Assembly (NCBI RefSeq): GCF_009177095.1 | Contig: NZ_AP021861.1 | Span: 496,001-560,000, forward strand | Direction of reading: 5' to 3' | Source of the DNA: Lacipirellula parvula | GTDB lineage: Bacteria; Planctomycetota; Planctomycetia; Pirellulales; Lacipirellulaceae | DNA length: 64,000 nucleotides | Shown here: piece by piece, positions 30,709-38,456 of the stretch | Layout of the letters: every line of letters begins with the position of its first letter | How positions within the stretch are numbered: position 1 is the stretch's first letter | The notes under the pieces: model-generated | What the model was told of the DNA's origin: nothing | Seen by the model: only the letters and a program-made list of their open reading frames with translations | The model's database searches: none | Program-made: the position numbers and the translations under genes

Positions 30709-31026
30709 CCCCCGGTTCTTCAAACCGGGGGCGAGTCCGCAGCTTTCTCGCGCACGCCGCCCAACAATTCCTCAAACTTTGTTGTCGAAACTGGGCCACT
30801 AGTTTTGCTAACGTGAGCACTCCGTTCACCGCAATGCGCGCCACATGCCTGCTTCGCGATTCCTCGGTTTATCCGGGGGGAAGTCCGCAGCGCACAACGC
30901 ACCGCCGACCGGAACGCGCCACACCCAAATTCCCCCCCCGGACAAGCCGGGTGGCTCGCCATCGTACGACAACGCAGCGCCCAGCGCACTCTCCTCACTT
31001 ACTCACCTAAACGCTCACGCTTCACC
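30709..31026 (+). promoter_or_regulatory. Duplicated leader block, copy B
   Basis: It repeats copy A in order: the hairpin CCCCCGGTT-CTTCA-AACCGGGGG (30709-30731), TTTCTCGCGC, GTTGTCGAAACTGGGCCAC (30781) and TGCTAACGTGA. Then come CGGTTTATCCGGGGGG...GTCCGCAGCGCAC and GGACAAGCCGGGTGGCTCGC (to 30960). It lacks the 75-bp insertion of copy A. The GC-rich arms can again pair locally or with each other. The following 60 bases up to the ATG have no clear ribosome binding site. No gene is seen in 30582-31026. Confidence 0.5.
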
Positions 31027-31200
31027 ATGCCCCTCGACCTTACCCCCGCCGAAATCGAGCAGCTCATCGAAGCCCTCGACTGCCTCAAAACCAAATTTGC
31101 GTTCGTGAAAAAGGGCGCCTCCTACGCCGAGCGGACCGCCAAGCTGCTTGAGGCCGAGACGCTTGAGCAGAAGCTTCGTGCGGCGCTTGGCGAAGCTTGA
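31027..31200 (+). CDS. 57-residue helical protein behind leader copy B
   Basis: MPLDLTPAEIEQLIEALDCL, then KTKFAFVKKGASYAERTAKL and LEAETLEQKLRAAL: a highly charged protein predicted to be two amphipathic helices, coiled-coil-like. I do not recognise it. It shares its upstream block with the HTH gene at 26808, although the two proteins are not similar. The start is the first ATG with coding character after the block; the assignment rests on composition and position. Confidence 0.5.
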   Translation: MPLDLTPAEIEQLIEALDCLKTKFAFVKKGASYAERTAKLLEAETLEQKLRAALGEA

Positions 31201-31275
31201 ACCTCGCCGCAGGCACTGCTGGCGCCGCGTTAGATGAACTAGCTCCAACGTCGCAACGGAAGTACAAATTGCCGC

Positions 31276-31509
31276 ATGCGTCGCCGCCTCGCGCCTACTT
31301 GCCGAGCCTTGCTCTTCCTCGTCGCTGCGACGGCGCTCGCCGGCTGCCAGTCGGGCATCACCGCCGCCCATCGCATGATCGAAGGCCAAGCGATCGAACG
31401 AACTCTCGACTATCCCGAAGCGCCGCTGAGCCAACGCTTCGACATGCCTGTCGAACAACCCGCGCAGAAGAAAGCATTAACCGCGAATCACGCGAATCTT
31501 CGCGAATAA
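31276..31509 (+). CDS. Small lipoprotein whose C-terminus is encoded by a repeat
   Basis: MRRRLAPTCRALLFLVAATA leads to LAGC, a lipobox. The mature part is short (QSGITAAHRMIEGQAIERTL...) and ends ALTANHANLRE; the last ten residues are written by the inverted repeat at 31481. It is 77 residues long. The family is unknown. The read-through suggests that the repeat inserted at the original stop and supplied a new one. Confidence 0.6.
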   Translation: MRRRLAPTCRALLFLVAATALAGCQSGITAAHRMIEGQAIERTLDYPEAPLSQRFDMPVEQPAQKKALTANHANLRE

Positions 31510-31561
31510 AGCAGAGTGGCATCGACCTCTTTCCATTAGCGCAGATTCGCGTGATTCGCGG
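31481..31561. repeat. Inverted repeat CCGCGAATCACGCGAATCT
   Basis: The 19-base left arm (31481-31499) is perfectly repeated in inverse orientation at 31543-31561, with 43 bases between. It overlaps the stop codon of the lipoprotein gene and could terminate its transcript. Confidence 0.75.
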
Positions 31562-31674
31562 TCCGTTCCCGCATTCCTTGGCGCTCTTGGCGTCCCTGGC
31601 GGTTCAACTCCCAGCGTCTCGCCAGAGTTGAAATCACCGCCCCAACGGCTATCATTCAACCGGCAACTGCTGCC

Positions 31675-31716
31675 CCGGACGAGACGCGCCGTACCCGGTC
31701 ACGCGAAGACGACGCT
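31675..31716 (+). ncRNA. Guanidine-III (ykkC-III-type) riboswitch aptamer
   Basis: CCGGACGAGACGCGCCGTAC, CCGGTCACGCGAAGACGACG and C closely follow the compact guanidine-III aptamer as I remember it (CCGGACGAGG...GCGCCGUACCCGGUCA...AAGACGGCGC). CCGG pairs with CCGG. GCGCCGT (31686-31692) pairs with ACGACGC (31709-31715), with one C-A mismatch where the remembered sequence has C-G. GACGACGC (31708-31715) is also an exact complement of GCGTCGTC (31742-31749), between the ribosome binding site AGGAGG and the gdx start codon. Ligand binding would therefore free the start site. The gene downstream exports guanidinium. Confidence 0.85.
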
Positions 31717-31749
31717 CCGAACTCGCTCACTCGTTCAGGAGGCGTCGTC

Positions 31750-32070
31750 ATGCATTGGTGGTATTTGCTCGTTGCCGGATTGCTCGAAGTCGGTTGGGCC
31801 ATCGGCCTGAAATACACCGACGGTTTTACGAAGCCCCTCGCGAGCGTGCTCACTGCCGCGGCGATCGTCGGCAGTATGGTGTTGCTTTCGCTCGCCGCGC
31901 GGACGATCCCCATCGGCACCGCGTACGCCGTGTGGACCGGCATCGGTGTCGCCGGCGCCGCGACGCTCGGCATCGTGCTGTTGGGCGAAGCGGTCACGCT
32001 CAGCCGATTGTTCTTCCTCGCGATGCTGCTGGTGGCGGTGATCGGGTTGAAGGTTACCTCCGGCCATTGA
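31750..32070 (+). CDS. gdx: Guanidinium exporter (SMR family, SugE/Gdx)
   Basis: The 106-residue SMR protein has four membrane helices: WWYLLVAGLLEVGWAIGLKY with the conserved E14-type glutamate in LLEVGWA, then a helix around VGSMVLLSLAARTIP, IPIGTAYAVWTGIGVAGAAT, and LFFLAMLLVAVIGLKVTSG. W-A-I-G-L-K-Y-T-G and G-T-A-Y-A-V-W-T-G-I-G fit the Gdx/SugE subgroup rather than drug-exporting EmrE. It exports guanidinium in exchange for protons in the inner membrane. The start is ATG 31750 with AGGAGG at 31737-31742. The guanidine-III-type aptamer in its leader gives matching regulation. It stands alone, without a paired SMR subunit. Confidence 0.93.
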   Translation: MHWWYLLVAGLLEVGWAIGLKYTDGFTKPLASVLTAAAIVGSMVLLSLAARTIPIGTAYAVWTGIGVAGAATLGIVLLGEAVTLSRLFFLAMLLVAVIGLKVTSGH

Positions 32071-32170
32071 TCGTAAATCGCTAGAAGCCATTGCCGAATA
32101 AGCAGCCCGGCCAATGCTGCGCCTGCCGCTGACCCGCTGCGCGAGATATGAGATACTGGGCCGCACGATG

Positions 32171-32269
32171 ACTTTGTGGGAGGCGTCTCCGACGCCGATG
32201 CCTTTCACCACCATATGCCGTTATGGTCGGTGAGCGCCGCTTCGGGGTCGGAGACCCCTCCCACAAGTT
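32171..32269. repeat. Inverted pair CTTTGTGGGAGG...CCTCCCACAAG
   Basis: ACTTTGTGGGAGGCGTCTCC and GGTCGGAGACCCCTCCCACA are inverted copies around about 45 bases. It lies between gdx and the oxidoreductase start and belongs to the REPIN-like class. Confidence 0.7.
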
Positions 32270-32309
32270 TCCGATCGAAGTATTCATTCCACAGAGCAAC
32301 TTGCCTAAG

Positions 32310-33776
32310 ATGCCGACCGAAGCCGACAAGTACCCGAAGATCGCCCAACTGAAGAGCGTCGATGCGCTACGCGCGCGGCTGACGGAACTGGGCGTCGCGT
32401 TGCCGCTCGACGACGAGATCCAAACAGCCGCGGCCGGTTCGCCGCTCGCGCAGCCGATCGACGTTGGCGGCTTTCGCGTCGGCAATCGGTGGTGCATCCA
32501 TCCGATGGAAGGGTGGGACGCGAATCGCGATGGCTCGCCGAGCGACTACACGCTGCGGCGGTGGCGCAACTTCGGCCGCAGCGGCGCTAAGCTCATTTGG
32601 GGCGGCGAGGCGGCCGCGGTGCAGCCCGACGGCCGCGCGAATCCGAATCAAACGCTCGCTACGCCCGAGAACAAGCGCGGCCTTGCGCAGTTGCTCGAAG
32701 AGTGCCACGCAGGCCATCGCGAGCAGTGCGGTACGCTCGACGGCTTGCTGGTCGGTTTGCAGCTCACTCATTCGGGGCGGTTCTGCAAGCCGGCCGATCA
32801 CGCCAAGTGGGCGCCGCGGATCGCGTACCATCATCCGCTGCTCGATGAGAAGTTTAAGATCGATCCCGCCAACGACGCTTGCGTGTTGACCGACGACGAA
32901 CTGGAAACGTTGATCGACGACTACGTCGCCGCGGCCCATCTAGCCGCCGACGTCGGCTACCAGTTCGTCGATGTGAAGGCGTGCCACGGCTACTTGCTGC
33001 ACGAGTTCCTCAGCGCACGGACGCGGCCTGGGCGATTCGGCGGCGATCTCGACGGCCGCTCTCGTGTGTTGTTCACCATCATCGATCGCATCCGCAGCGA
33101 GCTGCCGAGCTTGATGATCGGCGTGCGGCTGAGCGTGTTCGACACCGTGCCCTATCGCACGAGCCGCGAGGTCGGCCAGCCGATGGACTACGCGCAGCTG
33201 CTTCCCTACGGCTGGGGCTTCGGCGTCGACGAGCACGATCCGCTGCGGTTCGATTTGGCCGAGCCGATCGAGCTGATGCGGCGACTCGTCGCGCACGGCG
33301 TGGCGATGATCAACATTACCTGCGGCAGTCCCTACTACGTTCCCCACATCCAACGCCCAGCGATCTTCCCGCCGAGCGACGGCTACCAACCGCCGGAAGA
33401 TCCGCTGGTGGGCGTGTGGCGGCAGCTCGATGCCGTGCGGCAATGCAAGGCGGCGCTCCCCGACGTGCCGTTCGTCGGCAGCGGTTACTCGTACCTGCAG
33501 GACTACCTTCCCCACGCGGCGCAGCGTGCCGTGCGCGACGGTTGGGTCGACTTCGTCGGCCTCGGCCGGATGGTGCTCAGTTATCCCGAGCTGCCGCAGG
33601 ATTGCCTGGTCGAAGGGAAGCTGAAGCGGAAGCTTGTCTGCCGCACGTTCAGCGACTGCACCACCGCGCCGCGGCATGGGCTCATCTCCGGCTGCTATCC
33701 GCTGGATGAGTACTACAAGCGGATTCCGGAACGCGAGCAGTTGGTGGCGATTAAGCAGAAGCTGGGCGAAGGGTAG
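32310..33776 (+). CDS. Old yellow enzyme family NADH:flavin oxidoreductase
   Basis: ATG 32310 is preferred; an upstream frame from 32223 is written by the repeat. The 488-residue protein is a TIM barrel with flavoenzyme motifs: RVGNRWCIHPMEGWDANRDG, LIWGGEAAAVQPDGRANPNQ, GLLVGLQLTHSGRFC (HxGR active-site region), ADVGYQFVDVKACHGYLLHE with substrate-proximal H, FLSARTRPGRFGGDLDGRSR, VGSGYSYLQ, and VDFVGLGRMVLSYPELP (FMN phosphate site). Such enzymes reduce activated double bonds with NAD(P)H. Compared with typical OYEs of 350-370 residues it has an extended N-terminus and insertions. The substrate is unknown. Confidence 0.88.
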   Translation: MPTEADKYPKIAQLKSVDALRARLTELGVALPLDDEIQTAAAGSPLAQPIDVGGFRVGNRWCIHPMEGWDANRDGSPSDYTLRRWRNFGRSGAKLIWGGEAAAVQPDGRANPNQTLATPENKRGLAQLLEECHAGHREQCGTLDGLLVGLQLTHSGRFCKPADHAKWAPRIAYHHPLLDEKFKIDPANDACVLTDDELETLIDDYVAAAHLAADVGYQFVDVKACHGYLLHEFLSARTRPGRFGGDLDGRSRVLFTIIDRIRSELPSLMIGVRLSVFDTVPYRTSREVGQPMDYAQLLPYGWGFGVDEHDPLRFDLAEPIELMRRLVAHGVAMINITCGSPYYVPHIQRPAIFPPSDGYQPPEDPLVGVWRQLDAVRQCKAALPDVPFVGSGYSYLQDYLPHAAQRAVRDGWVDFVGLGRMVLSYPELPQDCLVEGKLKRKLVCRTFSDCTTAPRHGLISGCYPLDEYYKRIPEREQLVAIKQKLGEG

Positions 33777-33860
33777 CAAGCGTCTGTAACGTTGGCGCGA
33801 GTTGATCGCTTGTAGTAGCACGAGTTGATTGCTCGAAAGTAATGCTCACCACTACACGTC

Positions 33861-33960
33861 TGGTCCCCTCCCCCTTGAGGGGAGGGTTAGGGAGGGGGGC
33901 GTAGCTGGTACACGCGTTCCACCCCCTCCCCAGCCCTCCCCTCAAGGGGGAGGGAGCCAG
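33861..33960. repeat. REPIN-like inverted pair, family R1
   Basis: Arms GGTCCCCTCCCCCTTGAGGG and CCCCTCAAGGGGGAGGGAGC flank a core with AGCTGGTACACGCGTTCCAC, close to the core of the pair at 9728. It fills the middle of a 447-base gap (33777-34223) in which I see no gene. Confidence 0.85.
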
Positions 33961-34223
33961 AAGGTTTTTGGGTGGACTTTGCTCCGTAGTAACTTCGATG
34001 ACAGCTGCCGTCGATTCGACGCGAGTTGAATAGCATCGCAACGACTCGATGGAATCACCGCTCTTCAAAATCGGCCTGAAAAGGCCGATATGCAGCGCTG
34101 CGCCTTAATTGGCACAGCGGATGCCTCCTACTCCTGCAGAACGCTTCGGACGCTCGGCTCTTCGCCGGCGCAACCCGAACGGTGGAATCTGTATCGGGCC
34201 CGCCACGGGCCAGGGAGAGCATC

Positions 34224-34604
34224 ATGTTACGCAAGTGCTGTTTGTCGTTGGCCGCGGTGGCGGCCTTGGGATTGGGCCTCGGCGCCGCGTCGACCGCGCA
34301 AGCTGATCACGGTCACGGCGGCGGTCATCATGGCGGGCATCATGGCGGTCATCATGACCACTACGACCACCATCATCAGCAGCATTACCAAAGCGCCTAC
34401 CGCGGCGGCTACGGATACGGGTTCGGCTACAGCGGGCCGACCCAAGTCCGCAGCATTTACGGACCGGCGTATCAGAGTTACTACGGCCTGCCATCAAGCC
34501 GCTACGGTGGCTACGGCGGATATGGATACGGCGGTCGCGGTTACGACAGCTGCTATGGCCCCAGCTATCGCCGCGGCGGCGTGAGCGTTTCGTTCGGGTT
34601 CTAG
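34224..34604 (+). CDS. Secreted His/Gly/Tyr-rich protein
   Basis: ATG 34224 follows GGGAGA. The signal peptide is MLRKCCLSLAAVAALGLGLG...AQA. The mature part begins with a histidine-glycine cluster (DHGHGGGHHGGHHGGHHDHY) able to bind metal ions. It continues Gly/Tyr-rich (YRGGYGYGFGYSG, YGGYGGYGYGGRGY) and ends VSVSFGF. It is 126 residues of low complexity. Similar small secreted planctomycete proteins are common and uncharacterised. A related design lies in the gene at 34912. Confidence 0.8.
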   Translation: MLRKCCLSLAAVAALGLGLGAASTAQADHGHGGGHHGGHHGGHHDHYDHHHQQHYQSAYRGGYGYGFGYSGPTQVRSIYGPAYQSYYGLPSSRYGGYGGYGYGGRGYDSCYGPSYRRGGVSVSFGF

Positions 34605-34626
34605 GGTAGTGTCAACCAGCACTTCG

Positions 34627-34652
34627 GACTGGCCGCTTAAGCGGCCAGTCCA
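34627..34652. repeat. Perfect palindrome GGACTGGCCGCTTAAGCGGCCAGTCC
   Basis: A 26-base palindrome with CTTAAG at its centre; a variant with GGTCGC/GCGACC arms lies at 47776. It may terminate the gene at 34224, although no T-run follows. In the remaining 260 bases to 34911 I see no gene. Confidence 0.8.
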
Positions 34653-34911
34653 ATGCGGGCTCCAGGCCGCAACGGCCCGTATCGGATTGAGCGTGCTGGC
34701 GTCAAAGTGACGGCAAATACGCAGTCGCGGCATTTCGCCGCCCCACGGCAATTGGCCCTAAACTGCTGATTGTCAACGAGTTCCGTCAAATGCCGACCGA
34801 ATGGCACGCCGGCTGCGTAATAGGGTTTCATCAAGCAGCGGAAAACAAAGGAAGAGTTTCATCCACCTAGCCGCCGCCCAACGAGGAACATTGTTTCAGA
34901 GGGAGTTAGTC

Positions 34912-35208
34912 ATGTTGAAGCGCATCCTGTTAGCTGTCGCCGTCGTCGCGGGAACTACGCTCGTCGTCGCCCCTCAGGCCGACGCCGGGGTGTTCGTTCG
35001 CCGGGTCGCTCCGGTCCGCCGCGTCGTCTACCCGCCCTACCCCGTCGCCCGTCACGCCGTGGCTCGCCCGGTGGTCGGCCCCGTGCTGTACCCAGCCTAT
35101 CGCCCCGTCGTTTACGGCGGCGGTGGCTTCTACGGCGGTGGCTACTACGGCGGTCGTGGGTTCTACGGCCCTGGCATCTCGATCGGCATCGGCGGCTTCG
35201 GCTACTAA
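34912..35208 (+). CDS. Small secreted Gly/Tyr/Val-rich protein
   Basis: ATG 34912 has GAGGGAG nine bases upstream. The signal peptide is MLKRILLAVAVVAGTTLVVA...ADA. The mature part is a run of VR/PV motifs (VRRVAPVRRVVYPPYPVARH) and a glycine-tyrosine tail (GGGFYGGGYYGGRGFYG). It is 98 residues. Similar in style to the gene at 34224. Function unknown; an envelope protein is likely. Confidence 0.8.
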   Translation: MLKRILLAVAVVAGTTLVVAPQADAGVFVRRVAPVRRVVYPPYPVARHAVARPVVGPVLYPAYRPVVYGGGGFYGGGYYGGRGFYGPGISIGIGGFGY

Positions 35209-35303
35209 CCAGATCCGGTGCGGCGCCGAGCGGCGCAACGTAGTTCGCACATGAAGAACGTGGTCGTCTCGCCAGGAACTGTGCGGGTGGCGAACGACAT
35301 CAT

Positions 35304-35340
35304 GCCGCCTGTCAGCACACGCTGACAGGCGGCTTATTTA
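35304..35340 (+). terminator. Intrinsic terminator
   Basis: GCCGCCTGTCAGC-ACAC-GCTGACAGGCGGC followed by TTATTTAT: thirteen perfect pairs and a T-rich run, about 95 bases after the stop codon of the gene at 34912. Confidence 0.85.
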
Positions 35341-35450
35341 TGCGCTGAGTCTGCTAGCACGTTTTCCGCCTACGTCGTGCGCGGAAGAATCCTCAAGCAA
35401 CGCGCAATTCCTACCGATGAAGCCCATAAGGAGTTTTCCCTTACTGCCCG

Positions 35451-36995
35451 ATGAGTCTGCGCACTGCCGCACGACGCCTGCCGCCAAATGCTGCGACGCC
35501 CATGTTGGTCATCATCAGCGACCTGCACCTGACGGACGGAACAAGCGGATCGACGATCTCGCCCGGCGCCTTTCAGCTGCTGGGAGAACGGATCGCCGAT
35601 CTCGCGATGGGCGCCTCGCAGCGCCGCGACGGCAGTTATCGGCCAATCGATCGGATCGACTTACTCCTGCTCGGCGATGTGCTCGACGTCATCCGCTCGA
35701 GCCGCTGGCTGACGGGCCGCGCTCGGCCGTGGGACGATCCGCAATCGCCGGCGTTCTTCGAGATGGTCTCGCAGATCACCAGTGACATTCTGCGTCGCAA
35801 CGAAGAAGCGCTCGGCGAATTCCGCAAGCTCGCGCAGCAAGGGGTCGCCATTCCCGCCGCCACGCGCGACGGCAGGCCGGCCGATCGCCAGCTGCTGCCG
35901 ATTCCCGTTCACACGCATTACATGGTGGGGAACCACGACTGGTTCTACCACCTGCCCGGCGAGAACTACTCGCGCCTGCGGCGGCAGATCGCCCTCCACA
36001 TGGGCCTCGCCACAAACCCGGATTCACCGTTTCCGCACGAAGCGTGGGAGTGCAACGAACTGCTGCAGACGATGCGGCGGCACAAAGTTTTCGCCCGCCA
36101 CGGCGACGTCTACGATCCCTTCAACTACGAAGGCGATCGCAACGCGAGCAGCCTGGGCGACGTGATCGTTATTGAGCTGCTCAACCGCTTCGGCGTGCAG
36201 GTGCAGAAGGAACTGGCCAACGATCTGCCCGAGACGGTCCTTTCGGGCCTGCGCGAGATCGACAACATCCGTCCGCTGTTGCTCGTGCCGGTCTGGATCG
36301 ACGGCCTGCTTGAGCGCAGCTGCCCCCATCCCGCCGTGCGCAAGCAGGTGAAGAAGGTGTGGGATCAGCTGGCCGACGAGTTCCTCGACCACCCGTTCGT
36401 GCGGCACCGCGATACCTGGTGCCCGGTCGACATCGTCGACGGGCTGCAGAAGGCGCTGAAATTCAGCCGCCGGCTGTCGGTCGGCTGGGCCAGCTGGATT
36501 GCCCAATGGATGTGGCAGCTCCGCGGGGCGGACAACAGCTCGTATTACCAGCACGCCCTGTCGGAGCAAGACTTCCGGAACCGCCGGGCCAAGCACATTG
36601 TGTATGGCCACACCCACGCGCACGAGACTGTGCCGCTGGACGCGAGCTTCGCGGAAGGGTATGTCTTGAATCAGGCGTACTTTAACAGCGGCACGTGGCG
36701 GCGGGTCTATGAGCAGACGCGCTTCGCCCCGCATGAGCAAGAGTTCATCGCCGCCGACGCCCTGACATACCTGGCCTTTTTCAAAGACGACGAACGCCGC
36801 GGCCGGCCTTACGAAACCTGGTCGGGCACGCTCGGCATCTCACCGCTGCCGAGCGTGACGATGCGCGTCGATTCGGGAATGAAGAGCGATGCCTCGCCAC
36901 AACCGATTTCGACACCAAGCGTACCGATCCGAGCCCCCCACTTCGCCTTACCGCCTACTCACGTCCGGGCGGCCGACGGAGCCTTCGTCCGCTGA
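35451..36995 (+). CDS. Calcineurin-like metallophosphoesterase
   Basis: Metal-binding motifs in order: MLVIISDLHLTDG (D-x-H), RIDLLLLGDVLDV (G-D-x-x-D), THYMVGNHDWFYHL (G-N-H-D/E) and KHIVYGHTHAHETV (G-H-T-H), the full calcineurin-like set, so it is likely active on phosphoesters. At 514 residues it is larger than simple family members, owing to a helical insert at about 215-370. ATG 35451 is used; ATG 35502, just before the first motif, is possible. The C-terminal 35 residues overlap the next gene by 107 bases in another frame, so the two are probably translated together. The substrate is unknown. Confidence 0.85.
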   Translation: MSLRTAARRLPPNAATPMLVIISDLHLTDGTSGSTISPGAFQLLGERIADLAMGASQRRDGSYRPIDRIDLLLLGDVLDVIRSSRWLTGRARPWDDPQSPAFFEMVSQITSDILRRNEEALGEFRKLAQQGVAIPAATRDGRPADRQLLPIPVHTHYMVGNHDWFYHLPGENYSRLRRQIALHMGLATNPDSPFPHEAWECNELLQTMRRHKVFARHGDVYDPFNYEGDRNASSLGDVIVIELLNRFGVQVQKELANDLPETVLSGLREIDNIRPLLLVPVWIDGLLERSCPHPAVRKQVKKVWDQLADEFLDHPFVRHRDTWCPVDIVDGLQKALKFSRRLSVGWASWIAQWMWQLRGADNSSYYQHALSEQDFRNRRAKHIVYGHTHAHETVPLDASFAEGYVLNQAYFNSGTWRRVYEQTRFAPHEQEFIAADALTYLAFFKDDERRGRPYETWSGTLGISPLPSVTMRVDSGMKSDASPQPISTPSVPIRAPHFALPPTHVRAADGAFVR

Positions 36996-38085
36996 GTTTG
37001 ACGAGCGGATGGCTAGTGCGGGAGCGAAGTTCTCGCAAGCGGGCGTCGCGGCGATCTACTGCGTTCACGGCACGTTCTGCGGCGACGACGTGCTGGGGTT
37101 GTTCACCGAGTTGGAAGGCTGGGCGCCGAGCGTTGCCCGCCCGTTGCGTCGCTGGAGCAAGCGGGCGATCGACGCTGTCATTGGCGAGACGGGCAACTAC
37201 ACGCCGGCGTTCGCCGAGCGGATGCAAACGGCGTTGAGCGCGAGCGCCCCGCGACCGATGCCGGTGCGGCTGTTTCATTGGTCGAGCTTGAATCATCACA
37301 TCGGCCGCGCCGACGGCGCCGTGCGGTTGTTGGGTGAGCTGGCGACGTTCGGTGAGCAGCTGCCAAGCTCACAGGGCAATCCCCGCGTCCAGCTCTGGGC
37401 GCACAGCCACGGCGGCAATGTCTTCGCCCTGCTAACCAACCTGCTCGGCGCTGACGAAGCGACCCGGCATGAGTTCTTCCATGCCTCGCGGACCTTCTTC
37501 CGCCCATGGCTCGCGGCTCGTCCCGACCTGCCGGTGTGGGAGCGAGTCGAGCAGATCCTCGCCGATTCGCAACATCCGCTGCGGCGGCTGAAGCTCGACG
37601 TGATCACCTACGGTACGCCGGTTCGCTACGGCTGGGACGCCGGCGCCTATCACAACTTGCTGCACGTGATCAATCATCGGCCCTACTCGAAGCACCACAA
37701 GCACCGCGCCCCCTACCCGCCTTGGCCGCATCACGTGTTGGCGGCCGAGCATGGCGACTACATCCAGCACGCCGGCATCGCGGGGACAAACCTCCCGCCG
37801 CTGCCGATCGCGCTGCGGACGTTCCTCGCCGACTGGCGGCTCGGCAACCTGCTGCAGCGGAACCTCGGCGGCTGGCTCCGCTCGCGGCTCAAGCAAGGCG
37901 TTCGCGTCCACGACGAAGGGACGACGCTGCTGGTCGACTACGACGACCCCCACCGCATGCCCTGGCGGCACGTGCTGGGGCATGCCCCGTATACCCGCAG
38001 CCATTGGCTGCCGCTCCACTGCGAGTTGGCGGCGGAGCATTTTTACGAGGCGGGCGGGAACAATTCGAACGCAGATTCGACTTGA
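36889..38085 (+). CDS. Alpha/beta-hydrolase (lipase-like), overlapping the phosphoesterase gene
   Basis: AAIYCVHGTFCGDDVLGLF supplies the H-G oxyanion strand and VQLWAHSHGGNVFALL the nucleophile elbow (H-S-H-G-G, a G-x-S-x-G variant with alanine-histidine before the serine). LDVITYGTPVRYGWD resembles the segment after the elbow in class-3-type lipases. No signal peptide is seen. The start at ATG 36889 gives a 107-base overlap with the upstream gene; GTG or ATG codons up to about 37009 (MASAGAKF) would remove it. The 3' end overlaps the convergent HNH gene by 43 bases. Probably a cytosolic esterase working with the phosphoesterase, by position only. Confidence 0.7.
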   Translation: MPRHNRFRHQAYRSEPPTSPYRLLTSGRPTEPSSAEFDERMASAGAKFSQAGVAAIYCVHGTFCGDDVLGLFTELEGWAPSVARPLRRWSKRAIDAVIGETGNYTPAFAERMQTALSASAPRPMPVRLFHWSSLNHHIGRADGAVRLLGELATFGEQLPSSQGNPRVQLWAHSHGGNVFALLTNLLGADEATRHEFFHASRTFFRPWLAARPDLPVWERVEQILADSQHPLRRLKLDVITYGTPVRYGWDAGAYHNLLHVINHRPYSKHHKHRAPYPPWPHHVLAAEHGDYIQHAGIAGTNLPPLPIALRTFLADWRLGNLLQRNLGGWLRSRLKQGVRVHDEGTTLLVDYDDPHRMPWRHVLGHAPYTRSHWLPLHCELAAEHFYEAGGNNSNADST

Positions 38086-38456
38086 CGAATCAGGACTCGT
38101 CGAGGGGAATTGAGGTCGAAGGCGGCGACCGTGGCGCGGCCAATCGGAGTTAGGCCGACTAGGTGGTATTCGTGCCAAGCAAAGTGCTCGTCCCAGCGGT
38201 CGGTGCGCGGGTTGAATAAGGGCGTTGAATCGCCTGAGTGTGGATCGGCAGCAACCGTACGATCCGACTTGCGGAGGTTGCAACTTGGGCAGGCCCAGGC
38301 AAGATTGTCGAGGCCATCGCCGCCCCCCTTCGATCGCGGAACGGCATGCTCAAGATGGAAGCTTGCTCCTTGCAGCGACTGGTGCATGCGGCAGTACTCG
38401 CACCGTTGACCGGCTCGCTCTTCGACGGTGGAATCGAGATCGCGACGCGCGCTCAT
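38043..38456 (-). CDS. HNH endonuclease
   Basis: VEERAGQRCEYCRMHQSLQG holds the first C-x-x-C, FHLEHAVPRSKGGGDGLDNL the H-x-x-P and central N, and LAWACPSCNLRKSD the second C-x-x-C and final motif: a complete zinc-stabilised HNH domain. The C-terminal half (FNPRTDRWDEHFAWHEYHLV, GLTPIGRATVAAFDLN) is typical of small 130-150-residue HNH proteins found in cyanobacteria and planctomycetes beside a short partner. Its start overlaps the stop of that partner by four bases (ATGA). It could be a free-standing nuclease of mobile origin; the target is unknown. Confidence 0.88.
   Translation of the reverse strand: MSARRDLDSTVEERAGQRCEYCRMHQSLQGASFHLEHAVPRSKGGGDGLDNLAWACPSCNLRKSDRTVAADPHSGDSTPLFNPRTDRWDEHFAWHEYHLVGLTPIGRATVAAFDLNSPRRVLIRQVESAFELFPPAS

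Noticed and set aside
34090-34584. Open frame covering the His/Gly-rich gene in another frame
   Set aside because: Its Ala/Thr-rich repeats are the frame-shifted reading of the His/Gly/Tyr repeats; the accepted frame has a ribosome binding site and signal peptide.
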